From Secundilactobacillus silagei JCM 19001 (GTDB lineage: Bacteria > Bacillota > Bacilli > Lactobacillales > Lactobacillaceae): DNA of 64,000 nt. The stretch is from NCBI RefSeq assembly GCF_002217945.1, contig NZ_BCMG01000012.1:1-64000 (forward strand). Direction: 5' to 3'. The notes below the pieces were generated by a model. The model saw only the letters and a list, made by a program, of their open reading frames with translations. It was not told the DNA's origin and ran no database searches. This document shows positions 7,994-15,812 of the stretch, one piece after another (the first letter of the stretch is position 1; the number at the start of each line of letters is the position of its first letter). The translations under genes and the position numbers were made by a program.

Positions 7994-9332
7994 GGAGTGT
8001 CAAATATTTTGTGTAAATGGAAGTCCTCTCCCATTAGTCAGCTGTTAATACATTGATTCTAAAGTATCCTGAATTGGTTTGAATCCTCGATGGACTCGCT
8101 CAAAGTTGCGACCATTATAGTCACGGATAACTGTAACCAAGATCCGTTCTAAAGCCGATTCATTGGGGAATTGTTCCTTCTTTTTGGTCTGACGCTTTAA
8201 CTTTTTGTTGAAGGATTCAATCAAGTTGGTGCTGTAAATACTACTGCGAATTGCAGCTGGAAATGTGAAACAAATCAAGAGGTGGGGATTATCTTTTAGG
8301 CTGTTCGTTACCTTGGGATAAGCCTTTTGCCACTTGGTGATGAAACTCGTTAAAGCCTGTTTGGCATCGCCCATGGTGGCTGCTTGGTGAATCAGTTTGA
8401 AGTCATTTAGGGTCTCTTGACGGTCCTTAGTTCGGACGTGAGCCTCGATATTTCGACTGATGTGGACTAGGCACTGTTGAAGCTTAGCTTTAGGGTAGTG
8501 ATTGCCAATCGTGTTGGTAAGCCCAACTAAACTATCGGCCACGAATAGGAGAACCTCTTTTACGCCACGCTGCTGGATGTCTACGAGAAGCTCTTCCCAA
8601 ACTGTACTGGATTCGGTTGGGGCGACTTGATATCCTAGGACTTCTTTCATCCCATTTGGCCGAATACCAATTGCGATATGCACCGCTTCTTTAGCTACTG
8701 AGTCCCGGCGCAAAGGTAAGTAGGTTGCGTCCACGTAAATGACTGCATAACGGCTTGCCAGCGGTCGAGTCTTGAAGGCGGTGACCTGTTGGTCAACGAC
8801 CTTCGTTAAGTTAGATACGGTTTGTGGTGTGTAATGAGCCCCATACATTTTCTCAATCAGATCGGCGATTTCACTGGTTGTGATCCCTTTTTCGTAGAGC
8901 TGAACAACTGTGGCTTCTAAGCTATCCGTTTGACGCTGATAACTTGGGACAGTCTGCGTATTGAAGGCACCATTTCGATCACGAGGGACCTCTAAACTTA
9001 GTTCTCCATACTTAGTCTTAAAGGTCCGCAGATAGTGCCCATTGCGCGAATTACCGCTGTTAAAGTCTTGACGATCATAGGGCTCATAGCCGAGGAACGA
9101 CGTAAGTTCCTCATGCATTAAATCATTGATAGCCGTTTCCAAATATTGCCGGAAAACTTCATCCAAATCTTGCTTTTGTGCTAGTGCTGCCATAATTTCT
9201 TTGTTAAACTGAGTCATGGGGAAAGCCTCCTATGTCCTATGAAGTAAGTGTGGTTGCTAATTATCATAAGGGAGAGGCTTTCCCTTTTCAATCGCTTATT
9301 TTTCTATTTACACATAATTATTTAAACACTCC
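7994..9332 (-). mobile_element. IS256-family insertion sequence
   Basis: The ends form imperfect terminal inverted repeats beginning GGAGTGT on the left (7994) and, read inward from 9332, GGAGTGTTTAAATA on the right, both followed by TGTGTAAAT. It encodes one transposase on the minus strand. The flanking 8-mers (before 7994, after 9332) do not match, so no target duplication is preserved, which points to an adjacent deletion or recombination after insertion. Confidence 0.85.
8045..9217 (-). CDS. IS256-family (mutator-type) transposase
   Basis: 390 residues, the usual family length. The DDE acidic residues lie in YVDATYLPLRR, LLFVADSLVGL and NLIESFNKKLKR, and the family signature region around LVGLTNTIGNHYPKA is present, as is the N-terminal block SFLGYEPYDR. 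The ATG is preceded by GGAGG. It has no internal stop, so the element could be active. It catalyses cut-and-paste/copy-out mobility of the 7994-9332 element. Confidence 0.95.
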   Translation of the reverse strand: MTQFNKEIMAALAQKQDLDEVFRQYLETAINDLMHEELTSFLGYEPYDRQDFNSGNSRNGHYLRTFKTKYGELSLEVPRDRNGAFNTQTVPSYQRQTDSLEATVVQLYEKGITTSEIADLIEKMYGAHYTPQTVSNLTKVVDQQVTAFKTRPLASRYAVIYVDATYLPLRRDSVAKEAVHIAIGIRPNGMKEVLGYQVAPTESSTVWEELLVDIQQRGVKEVLLFVADSLVGLTNTIGNHYPKAKLQQCLVHISRNIEAHVRTKDRQETLNDFKLIHQAATMGDAKQALTSFITKWQKAYPKVTNSLKDNPHLLICFTFPAAIRSSIYSTNLIESFNKKLKRQTKKKEQFPNESALERILVTVIRDYNGRNFERVHRGFKPIQDTLESMY

Positions 9333-9591
9333 GTTGCCAGTTAGTATGAGCGTTATTCAAACAATTGCGCACGGTGCGTTTTGAAAAATCATTGGCTTTT
9401 TCGGCTCTAAAAATCGAGTAGCGGTTAAAGATGGTGGTCAGTAACCATTCGAAGAGCAACTCGGTGCGAATACCACGCGATTTCGAAATATTAGATTGGC
9501 GTAATGTAGCGGAAAGGTGTACCAATTTAGAAAAGTGACGAAAAGAATGGTGAATATTAGTGGAATTGTATTGTATAGTAGACATGGGCAT
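9333..9591 (-). pseudogene. IS4-like DDE transposase, N-terminal fragment
   Basis: From the ATG at 9591 (GGAGGAG 5 bases upstream) the frame reads MPMSTIQYNSTN ... RTVRNCLNNAHTNWQ and then runs into the right end of the IS256 element. The segment RAEKANDFSKRTVRNCLNN is typical of the N-terminal region of IS4-superfamily transposases from lactobacilli. The catalytic domain is absent on the other side of the IS256 element, so the rest was deleted. Confidence 0.6.
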
Positions 9592-9660
9592 GAAACTCCT
9601 CCGTATATTTGGGCTTGGACACTTTAAGTATACAGACGTGGAGTGATTCATGTCTATTTT

Positions 9661-9700
9661 TGTACAATAAAGCCCCGGCAAGCCGGGGCTTTATTGTACA
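9661..9700. terminator. Perfect 19-bp hairpin at the edge of the IS4-like fragment
   Basis: Left arm 9661-9679 and right arm 9682-9700 are perfectly complementary around AA (core AAAGCCCCGGC). It lies between the fragment's promoter side and the decayed secreted-protein gene. It may be a terminator or the hairpin that shields a transposase gene from read-through transcription. Confidence 0.6.
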
Positions 9701-9710
9701 TTTTTAACTT

Positions 9711-9944
9711 TCAACCTTTAGTTGAATTAACGCTTTTTTTGCTGATAGTTGTCCGAATGCGAATTATATCCTTGGAATAATTTTTGTACTCTTGGTGTCA
9801 TTTGGTTTGCCACTTACCTTGAATAGTTTTAGGTGTTCCTCTGTACCAACTGGCAGCATCCGCTACTAAAATAGTATTACTACCACTTAGGACGGCTAAT
9901 CCCATGATGAGACTTAAAGTTCCGGTAATTATTTTGTTATTCAA
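9711..9944 (-). pseudogene. Fourth member of the ~140-residue secreted family, broken
   Basis: From a TTG at 9944 the frame reads NNKIITGTLSLIMGLAVLSG, then DAASWYRGTPKTIQGKWQTK and a TGA where the paralogues have Trp (KWH). Beyond the stop homology continues in frame (RTTISKKSVNS) and is then lost near the 9661-9700 hairpin. So one nonsense change plus loss of the C-terminal half, probably when the IS elements arrived. It is the distal member of a four-gene tandem array. Confidence 0.75.
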
Positions 9945-9980
9945 TGCAATTTTCCCTTGCTTTTAGTTATTTGAGATTAT

Positions 9981-10406
9981 TTAACGTCTATAGAGGTATT
10001 CTTTAAAATGTCGTTGGCTAATTTTTAGCTTATTGTGGCTATACCGCTTGACCTTAATCACACTAGTACCTGAAAAAAGCTCTTTCCCCTTAATTTGATA
10101 TGTATGATTACCTAAATATTTATAACTTGCCCCGATAGCATTTGGTGCTGCTATATCTTCAGTAGTGTTCCCATCCGGTTGTTTTTCTTGGTCAGTTGAA
10201 TTGAAGCTCTTCCTAGTGATGGTAACAAGCTCGCGTTCTTGGGGCATTTTCTTTTCTTCACTGTGCCAGTTGGTTTTCCATTTTCCTTGAACTGAAATAG
10301 GCGTACCTTTATGCCAACTAGCAGCATGAACAGGAATGGTGCCGTTACCTAAAATAGTTAAGCCGATAGCCAGGCTTAAAGTTCCGTTAACTAATTTACT
10401 ATGCAA
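9981..10406 (-). CDS. Small secreted protein, tandem-array family, copy 1
   Basis: 141 residues from a TTG with GGAG 7 bases upstream. Signal peptide 1-28 ending VHA. The mature part shows the array consensus SWHKGTPxSxQGKWxTxWH, then AIGASYKYLGNHTYQIKGKE and SHNKLKISQRHFKEYLYRR. The alternation of short hydrophobic strands suggests a small beta-barrel or lipocalin-like fold, by inference only. No known domain is recognised. It shares direction and close spacing with the next two copies, so they form a likely operon or a set of duplicated monocistrons. Confidence 0.7.
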   Translation of the reverse strand: MHSKLVNGTLSLAIGLTILGNGTIPVHAASWHKGTPISVQGKWKTNWHSEEKKMPQERELVTITRKSFNSTDQEKQPDGNTTEDIAAPNAIGASYKYLGNHTYQIKGKELFSGTSVIKVKRYSHNKLKISQRHFKEYLYRR

Positions 10407-10425
10407 TGTAATGCTCCTAACTTAT

Positions 10426-10848
10426 TTATCTTCTGTAGAGGTACATTTTGAAGTTATATCCGTAATCACGTCCAAAAAGCTCAATTTTAGTATGACTGCA
10501 TTTTTTTGCTTTAAACGTCCACGTACCAGTCATTTCCTTCCCTCTAATCTGATAAATGTGTTTGCCTAAATACTTATAGCTTGCTCCTATAGCGTCTGGT
10601 TCCCCCATATCTCCTGTGCCATCAGAGTTATATAAACCTGAATCAATACTTCTTTTGCTAATGGTTGTTCTCGTTCTTGTTCTAAGTGTTTTTGAATCAC
10701 GGTGCCATTTGCTCTGCCACTTGCCTTGAAGTGATGTAGGTGTACCTTTATGCCAGTTAGCAGCGTGGGCAGAAATAGTATTACTATCACTTAGAACGAC
10801 TAACCCAATGATAAGACCTAAAGCTCCGTTAATTATTTTACTATTCAC
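10426..10848 (-). CDS. Small secreted protein, tandem-array family, copy 2
   Basis: 140 residues from a GTG start (GAGGAAA upstream). Signal peptide ends around AHA. Array consensus present: NWHKGTPTSLQGKWQSKWH and AIGASYKYLGKHIYQIRGKE. The C-terminus diverges from copies 1 and 3 (KIELFGRDYGYNFKMYLYRR). Divergence at the C-terminus with conservation of the core suggests diversification after tandem duplication. Function unknown. Confidence 0.7.
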   Translation of the reverse strand: MNSKIINGALGLIIGLVVLSDSNTISAHAANWHKGTPTSLQGKWQSKWHRDSKTLRTRTRTTISKRSIDSGLYNSDGTGDMGEPDAIGASYKYLGKHIYQIRGKEMTGTWTFKAKKCSHTKIELFGRDYGYNFKMYLYRR

Positions 10849-10875
10849 TACAGTTTCCTCTTATCTTCTATTTAT

Positions 10876-11307
10876 TTAACGTCTATAGAGGTATTCTTTG
10901 AAATGCCGTTGGGTAATTTTAAGCTTGTTGTGGCTGTACCGTTTAACTTTAAAGGTGTTAGTCCCTGCTAGATCTTTTCCTTTAATCTGGTATGAGTGGT
11001 TGCCCAAATACTTATAACTTGCACCTATGGCATCTGGCATTCCCATATCTGTCACCGTATTGTAGTGCCCTTTCAGTTTTGTCTTGCTAACATCAAGGGA
11101 TACAACGTTTTTTCGGCTGATGTTAGACAATTCGCGTCCTTGAGAGACTCCTTTATCAATGACGTGCCACTTTGTTCGCCACTTGCCTTGAAGTGATGTA
11201 GGAGTACCCTTGTGCCAGTTAGCAGCATGAGCTGAAATAGATTCACTACCCAACACAGTTAGGGCAATAGTACAAGTTAAGACCCCCTTGATTAAGTGAT
11301 TATGCAT
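10876..11307 (-). CDS. Small secreted protein, tandem-array family, copy 3
   Basis: 143 residues, ATG with a strong AGGAGG. Signal peptide ends near AHA. Contains NWHKGTPTSLQGKWRTKWH, AIGASYKYLGNHSYQIKGKD and the ITQRHFKEYLYRR tail almost identical to copy 1. It is the promoter-proximal member, so transcription of the array probably begins in the 11308-11460 region. A more distant secreted protein at 30836 shares the Leu-Arg/Gln-Gly-Thr/Lys-Trp core. Confidence 0.7.
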   Translation of the reverse strand: MHNHLIKGVLTCTIALTVLGSESISAHAANWHKGTPTSLQGKWRTKWHVIDKGVSQGRELSNISRKNVVSLDVSKTKLKGHYNTVTDMGMPDAIGASYKYLGNHSYQIKGKDLAGTNTFKVKRYSHNKLKITQRHFKEYLYRR

Positions 11308-11505
11308 CGTGATACCTCCTAAATGTGATAATAAAAGTATAGCACTGACTAGTCGGACAATTTGTGTACCTTTCTTAAGGTGTGAAATGATAGATTAGAT
11401 TCATAATATGTGTGCTATAGTTCCCCCTGAGATTGACAGGTGAAGTAATATAAAGTTAACCATGCAATGTATTTCAAATTTAATTTAAATATTGGGGGGA
11501 TTTAT

Positions 11506-12207
11506 GTGAAACAGCGCAATGCATTTTATATGTTATTGATGTCGTTAGCATCGGTATTGCTGTTTTTAGGGATTAATACTACGGGCGCTTCGGCCAAGGA
11601 TAGTTTTGGATATCAAGGATTTTGGTATGAAGCTGCTGGAAAGCAGGCCACAGCTTGGGGAATTGACGATTCAGATGGAAACGAGCACACATATCCAGCT
11701 AATATCGTTATTCCAGAAAAGGTTGTAGATCCAGATAATGGGCAAACGTATACGGTGACCAAAGTTGGGAAAGGGGCCTTTCAATCGGGTGCATATGGAA
11801 CCACAAAATCCGTCCATTTACCTGATACAGTGGCTTCAATTGGCGAATCGGCCTTTGAATCTGACCGTCTTACATCGTTCACTGCTCCGCGAAATTTGAA
11901 ATACGTTGGTGAAGATGCGTTTGAATCCAACAAGATTTCGTCCTTAAAACTAAACAAAAAGTTGGTTAGTATAAGTTGGGGTGGGTTTGCTTTTAATAAG
12001 ATTACAACCCTTAATTGTCCATCAACTCTTCGGTCCATTGGAACTGCCGCATTTGTATCGAATAAATTAAAGACAGTTAAGTTTAATAAAGGACTAAAAA
12101 ATATATCACGGTACGCATTTGAAGGTAATAAATTACACGTTCATACACTGCATATTGCTAAATCAACAAAGGTTTCCAAGCTTGCCTTTGACGAGAATTA
12201 CAAATAA
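11506..12207 (+). CDS. Secreted BspA-type leucine-rich-repeat protein
   Basis: 233 residues from the GTG at 11506, chosen over an upstream ATG because GGGGGG lies 5 bases before it and the result is a clean signal peptide (KQRNAFYMLLMSLASVLLF ... GASAK). It carries about six BspA-type (LRR_5) repeats of the form I-x-x-x-A-F-x-x-N-x-L-x-x-h-x-h-P/N-x-x-L (for example IGESAFESDRL, VGEDAFESNKI, IGTAAFVSNKL, ISRYAFEGNKL). Such proteins are secreted or surface-located and often bind host or cell surfaces. No anchor motif is visible. Confidence 0.8.
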   Translation: MKQRNAFYMLLMSLASVLLFLGINTTGASAKDSFGYQGFWYEAAGKQATAWGIDDSDGNEHTYPANIVIPEKVVDPDNGQTYTVTKVGKGAFQSGAYGTTKSVHLPDTVASIGESAFESDRLTSFTAPRNLKYVGEDAFESNKISSLKLNKKLVSISWGGFAFNKITTLNCPSTLRSIGTAAFVSNKLKTVKFNKGLKNISRYAFEGNKLHVHTLHIAKSTKVSKLAFDENYK

Positions 12208-12652
12208 AATGATTTTTGAATGGCTTATTGATAAATTCGAGATATAAAGCAACTGAATTTCTAAAGGTAGATTTTGGCCTAGTTTGAGAATCCAATTTTT
12301 CTAAAATCAATTAAAACTATCTGAAATTGAATATAACTAAATTACTGATGAAGTCCGGTATTCGAGGAGCTTTGAAACTATAAAAAATGATTGAAATAGG
12401 ATCCTTAAACTTCGGTGCTCATGATTCGAGTTAGACCCTTAAAGGGTGCAATATATATATGTTAAATAAAGAGATTACATCGACTTTAATGACGTCAATG
12501 TGGTCTTTTTTAATGGTTCTACCTGCATAACTAATCTGCTAACCAATGATCCCCCAACATAATCTCAACCCCAAATAAATTTATAACCGGCAAAATCCGT
12601 GCCATGGGTGTTTTTAGTTCACGTAATCGAACTTGTGTTCAAACACTGCATA
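12208..12652. other. Intergenic region before nrdJ
   Basis: Includes an imperfect terminator-like hairpin (12468-12512) and a small perfect inverted repeat ACCCTT-A-AAGGGT near 12435. No supported coding frame, and no B12-riboswitch-like B12 box was recognised despite the B12-dependent gene downstream. Confidence 0.45.
12468..12512 (+). terminator. Probable terminator
   Basis: AAAGAGATTACATCGA pairs imperfectly with TCAATGTGGTCTTTTTT across ACTTTAATGACG. It has a T run and lies 260 bases after the LRR gene. Confidence 0.5.
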
Positions 12653-12688
12653 TTGATATTTAATCCCGACCACGATACTATATATAGT
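12653..12688 (+). promoter_or_regulatory. nrdJ promoter with overlapping NrdR box
   Basis: TTGATA (12653-12658), a 17-base spacer and TACTAT (12676-12681). The perfect palindrome ACTATATATAGT (12677-12688) overlaps the -10 and fits the NrdR box consensus ACACWATATATWGTGT. A weaker second half-match (ACACTGCATATTGAT) precedes it. This predicts repression of nrdJ by NrdR when dATP is high. Confidence 0.7.
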
Positions 12689-12708
12689 GTTGAGAAAGGG
12701 GAATCGCT

Positions 12709-14958
12709 ATGCAAGTTGCAGTTAAACGTTTAATAACATTATCAGATGATTTTATTGAAAGGGTCAAAGCCGAGATCACACCACATTGGGGTCCACTGGG
12801 CTGGGTCACTTACAAACGTACATATTCACGTTGGATCGAGTCAGAAAACCGTCATGAAGAGTGGGATGAAACCGTTAAGCGGGTCGTAGAAGGTAACGTT
12901 AACCTGGATCCACGCCTTCACGAAGACCACATTGATCCAGCAGTGATCAGTGAACTTGAGACCGAAGCACAAGATCTCTTTAAATTAGTTTATAGCCTTT
13001 CCGCTACACCATCAGGCCGCAACTTGTGGATTTCTGGGACACCATATCAAGAACGTAACGGCGATGCATTAAACAACTGCTGGTTTGTCGCAGTTCGGCC
13101 GCAACCATACGGCGACAGCCACATTGTGCCGGAATATCTTGATCAAGACCAGCCAGCGGTTTCAATGCCGTATTCATTTATGTTCGATCAGTTGATGAAG
13201 GGCGGCGGTGTCGGCTTTTCAGTTGTGCAGGATAACGTGCGCCAGATTCCAGCTGTGGACAACAACATTACCTTAACGATCTTGGTCGATAAGGCCAGTC
13301 AGTCTTACACGGATTCCGTTGCGCTGGGTGCCACCGATAAGCAGCAGTGGTTAGCTGACCACACCTTGGATGACGGTCGCTACTACAAATTACCAGATAC
13401 TCGCGAAGGCTGGGTTTTAGCGAATGCCAGTCTGATAGATATGCACTTCAACGGGACTAACCCGGACCGCAAGACTAACCTGATCTTAGATGTTAGCGAC
13501 ATTCGGCCAAAAGGTGCCAAGATCAAGGGCTTTGGCGGTACCGCTTCTGGTCCAATGCCGTTGATTGAAATGTTATTTGATATTAATACCCTACTAAATT
13601 CTCGTGTCGGTCACAAGTTAACGTCGGTTGACTGCACCGATGTGGGTAATTTGATTGGTAAAACGGTAGTGGCTGGGAACGTGCGGCGCTCCGCTGAGTT
13701 AGCCTTAGGTTCCAGCAACGACGATGCCTTCATTACCATGAAGCAGGATCAAAAGAAGCTCTATCACCATCGCTGGGCATCTAATAACAGCGTGGCAGTT
13801 GATACGCATAAACAGGATTACACCGCGGTTGCCGATTCCATTTTACACAATGGTGAACCAGGAATCGTTAACCTAGAATTGTCTAAAAATTACGGCCGGC
13901 TAGTCGATGGTCGTCAGGAAAACATTGACGGCGCCGTTGAAGGAACGAACCCCTGTGGTGAGATCTCACTGGCTAACGGTGAGCCTTGCAACCTCTTTGA
14001 AGTCTTTCCTTCCGTCGCAATGGAGCAGGGTTTTGACCTCGACCAAGCCTTCACGTTAGGGACCCGTTTCGCTAAGCGGGTGACCTTTAGTGACTACGAT
14101 TGGGAAGTTTCCCGCAACGTCATTAACCAGAATCACCGTATTGGGATCTCCATGTCAGGTATTCAAGATTGGATCTTAAAGGCCTTCGGTAATCGAGTAG
14201 TCCGTGGCTTTAAGGACGGCATTGACCCCGAGACTCACGAAGCCATCAAAGAACCCATTTATGATCAACGGGTAGTGGCTAAGTTTGACGAACTGTATCA
14301 CGCTATCGTGGCAGCCGATAAGACCTATTCCGAAGCATTGGGCTGTGCACCTTCCCTGAAGCATACTACGGTTAAGCCATCCGGAACCGTTGCCAAATTA
14401 GCCGGTGTTTCTGAAGGGATGCACTTCCACTACGCCGGGTACCTGATTCAACGGATCCGGTTCCAAGACAGCGATCCGCTGCTACCAGCATTACGGCTGT
14501 CTGGCTACAAGATGGAACCAGATATTTACACGAAGAACACCGTTTGTGTTGAGTTCCCGGTTCGGGCCGCTCACGCTGACAGCAAAGAGTTTGCTTCAGC
14601 AGGGACCGTATCGATTGCAGAGCAGTTTGCCACCCAGGCCTTCTTACAGAAGTACTGGTCAGATAACGCTGTCAGCTGCACGATCACCTTCCAGTTGAAG
14701 AAGGAGAGTGACCAGATTGCTGGTCTGATGAAGCAATATCGGTTCAGCATCAAGTCCACTTCGTTGCTGCCATATAGCGGTAGTGGGTTGAAGCAGGCAC
14801 CTAAGGAACCAATTTCTAAAGACGTCTACGAGCAGCGCAAAGCCCAGATCACCAATAACGTGAAGGACGTCTACACTTCACTGAATACGATGGATAAGAA
14901 GGACCTGGAACTGATCGACCAGTCCGACTGCATCGGGGGCGCTTGTCCAGTTCGGTAG
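12709..14958 (+). CDS. nrdJ: Adenosylcobalamin-dependent ribonucleoside-triphosphate reductase (class II)
   Basis: 749 residues against about 739 for the Lactobacillus leichmannii enzyme, with nearly colinear sequence. It reduces NTPs to dNTPs using adenosylcobalamin and works with or without oxygen. Recognisable elements: LNNCW (C124, redox Cys), TNPCGE (C416 thiyl radical Cys, E418), GEPCNLFE (C427, redox partner) and the swinging C-terminal pair DCIGGACPVR (C741, C746). ATG with GGGG upstream. An NrdR box overlaps its promoter. cobT at 28.96 kb, which activates the lower-ligand base of cobalamin, fits a B12-using lifestyle. A class III reductase (nrdD) begins at 63026. Confidence 0.97.
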   Translation: MQVAVKRLITLSDDFIERVKAEITPHWGPLGWVTYKRTYSRWIESENRHEEWDETVKRVVEGNVNLDPRLHEDHIDPAVISELETEAQDLFKLVYSLSATPSGRNLWISGTPYQERNGDALNNCWFVAVRPQPYGDSHIVPEYLDQDQPAVSMPYSFMFDQLMKGGGVGFSVVQDNVRQIPAVDNNITLTILVDKASQSYTDSVALGATDKQQWLADHTLDDGRYYKLPDTREGWVLANASLIDMHFNGTNPDRKTNLILDVSDIRPKGAKIKGFGGTASGPMPLIEMLFDINTLLNSRVGHKLTSVDCTDVGNLIGKTVVAGNVRRSAELALGSSNDDAFITMKQDQKKLYHHRWASNNSVAVDTHKQDYTAVADSILHNGEPGIVNLELSKNYGRLVDGRQENIDGAVEGTNPCGEISLANGEPCNLFEVFPSVAMEQGFDLDQAFTLGTRFAKRVTFSDYDWEVSRNVINQNHRIGISMSGIQDWILKAFGNRVVRGFKDGIDPETHEAIKEPIYDQRVVAKFDELYHAIVAADKTYSEALGCAPSLKHTTVKPSGTVAKLAGVSEGMHFHYAGYLIQRIRFQDSDPLLPALRLSGYKMEPDIYTKNTVCVEFPVRAAHADSKEFASAGTVSIAEQFATQAFLQKYWSDNAVSCTITFQLKKESDQIAGLMKQYRFSIKSTSLLPYSGSGLKQAPKEPISKDVYEQRKAQITNNVKDVYTSLNTMDKKDLELIDQSDCIGGACPVR

Positions 14959-15017
14959 ATTTTGGTAATCACGCAAATTCATAAGAATAGTTCTGACCCA
15001 TTAAATTTAAGCAAAGC

Positions 15018-15054
15018 AAAAAACGTTTTGGCAGTAATGCTGAAACGTTTTTTG
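15018..15054 (+). terminator. nrdJ terminator
   Basis: AAAAAACGTTT pairs with AAACGTTTTTTG across TGGCAGTAATGCTG, about 60 bases after the stop. Confidence 0.8.
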
Positions 15055-15065
15055 ATTGTCATGAT

Positions 15066-15090
15066 GTATTCGGAAACTTAACAGTTTTTG
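15066..15090 (+). repeat. Boundary-like repeat, left copy
   Basis: GTATTCGGAAACTTAACAG followed by TTTTTG is matched at 27920-27944 (GTATTCAGAAACTTAATAG then TTTTAG). Each copy follows a terminator, one on each side of the bacteriocin array. Confidence 0.45.
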
Positions 15091-15156
15091 CTTAATATCA
15101 AAATAGAAATATAGTACGGCATTTCCTTGCTACTATCGCCGAGATCACATATCAGG

Positions 15157-15308
15157 TACAATGAGATTTGTCGCAACGCCTTGCACGCGTGATACCGCGC
15201 CGAGAGGTGGTGATGATTTTGTCACAATTTGATAGTGCGATCATCGCGCCTTTACTGGTTGGCGTGATCTTACTTTTTGTGGGTCACTGGCTAGACGGCC
15301 GAAAGTAG
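15157..15308 (+). CDS. Fst/Lpt-family type I toxin peptide (with its -10 at 15157)
   Basis: The 31-codon frame is 15213-15308, ATG preceded by AGGTGG. The peptide contains IIAPLLVGVILLFVGHWLD followed by a basic tail (GRK). Fst-family membrane toxins share this pattern: a conserved Pro at the start of one transmembrane helix, a Trp-Leu-Asp end and a charged tail. A -10-like TACAAT is at 15157-15162 and a terminator at 15346-15378 closes the toxin RNA. Overproduction should damage the membrane. An antisense RNA with matching repeat lies immediately downstream. Confidence 0.8.
15213..15234 (+). repeat. Direct repeat in toxin RNA (start-codon region)
   Basis: A 22-base block beginning ATGATTTTGTCACAATTTG recurs at 15425-15446 with a single T/C difference. 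Because the downstream copy is transcribed on the opposite strand, the antitoxin RNA is complementary to the toxin start codon region. Confidence 0.8.
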
Positions 15309-15345
15309 AGTAAGTTGCGATAACGTCTAGCAATTTGGCACTAGA

Positions 15346-15378
15346 GGCATCACCTTGTAGCGGGGTGATGCCTTTTTT
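15346..15378 (+). terminator. Terminator of toxin RNA
   Basis: GGCATCACC (15346-15354) pairs with GGTGATGCC (15364-15372), followed by six T. Confidence 0.85.
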
Positions 15379-15383
15379 ATTGC

Positions 15384-15446
15384 AAAAAAAAGACCGTTAC
15401 GTGTAGCGACCGCAACGGCTTGTAATGATTTTGCCACAATTTGATA
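15384..15446 (-). ncRNA. Antitoxin RNA (RNAII-like) of the Fst-type locus
   Basis: On the minus strand a -10-like TATAGT (15454-15449) is followed by about 60 nt. These hold the complement of the toxin-start repeat (15446-15425) and end in a hairpin with CCGTT/AACGG arms and an eight-T run (plus-strand A run 15384-15391). Size and layout match Fst RNAII, which blocks toxin translation by pairing at direct repeats. The transcription start is inferred. Confidence 0.65.
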
Positions 15447-15578
15447 TGACTATATTTTAACACGAGTAAGCGTCGTTATCTACTGAAGAACTTTAAGTAT
15501 TCTGAGTAATTAATAGTCAGGAACATAATTTTTTGGCGCAACCTGCCACTAAGCAAAATACCTATTTTTGATAAAGAA

Positions 15579-15659
15579 AATCACGCTAATAATCAAACAG
15601 GTGATGCTAATTACACGACCGGCAATTACGTCTATACTGTTGATAAGGGTAATTGGTAA
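15579..15659 (+). pseudogene. Helveticin J-like bacteriocin gene, 3' remnant
   Basis: The frame reads NHANNQTGDANYTTGNYVY then TVDKGNW and stop, matching the last 27 residues of the intact gene at 26099-27037. Everything upstream of this is missing. A terminator and the promoter and gene of the secreted partner follow, as in the intact cassette, so this is the scar of a bacteriocin gene that once preceded partner copy A. Confidence 0.85.
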
Positions 15660-15683
15660 TCTAATTTCAAATAGTTTCATGGA

Positions 15684-15732
15684 AAAGGCTACAGAGTCCG
15701 TCATTATTGACGGGTTTTGCAGCCTTTTTTTT
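15684..15732 (+). terminator. Terminator between bacteriocin remnant and partner gene
   Basis: AAAGGCT and AGCCTTT bracket an inner stem CCGTCA-TTAT-TGACGG, with a long T run after. A diverged copy is found after the intact bacteriocin gene (27055-27110). Confidence 0.75.
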
Positions 15733-15771
15733 TACATTAGTGGCACATTTACTTTTCCGTTAATACTTCCA

Positions 15772-15780
15772 TGCTATAAT
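15772..15780 (+). promoter_or_regulatory. Partner-gene promoter (extended -10)
   Basis: TGCTATAAT forms an extended -10, about 30 bases before the start codon. The same element precedes partner copy D (TGTTATAAT, 27149-27157). So the partner has its own promoter separate from the bacteriocin gene. Confidence 0.6.
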
Positions 15781-15812
15781 TTAAATTGAATCAAATTTAA
15801 GGGGGGCTCATC

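Noticed and set aside
12540-12708. Cobalamin riboswitch before nrdJ
   Set aside because: No B12-box-like sequence; the NrdR box and promoter explain the region adequately.
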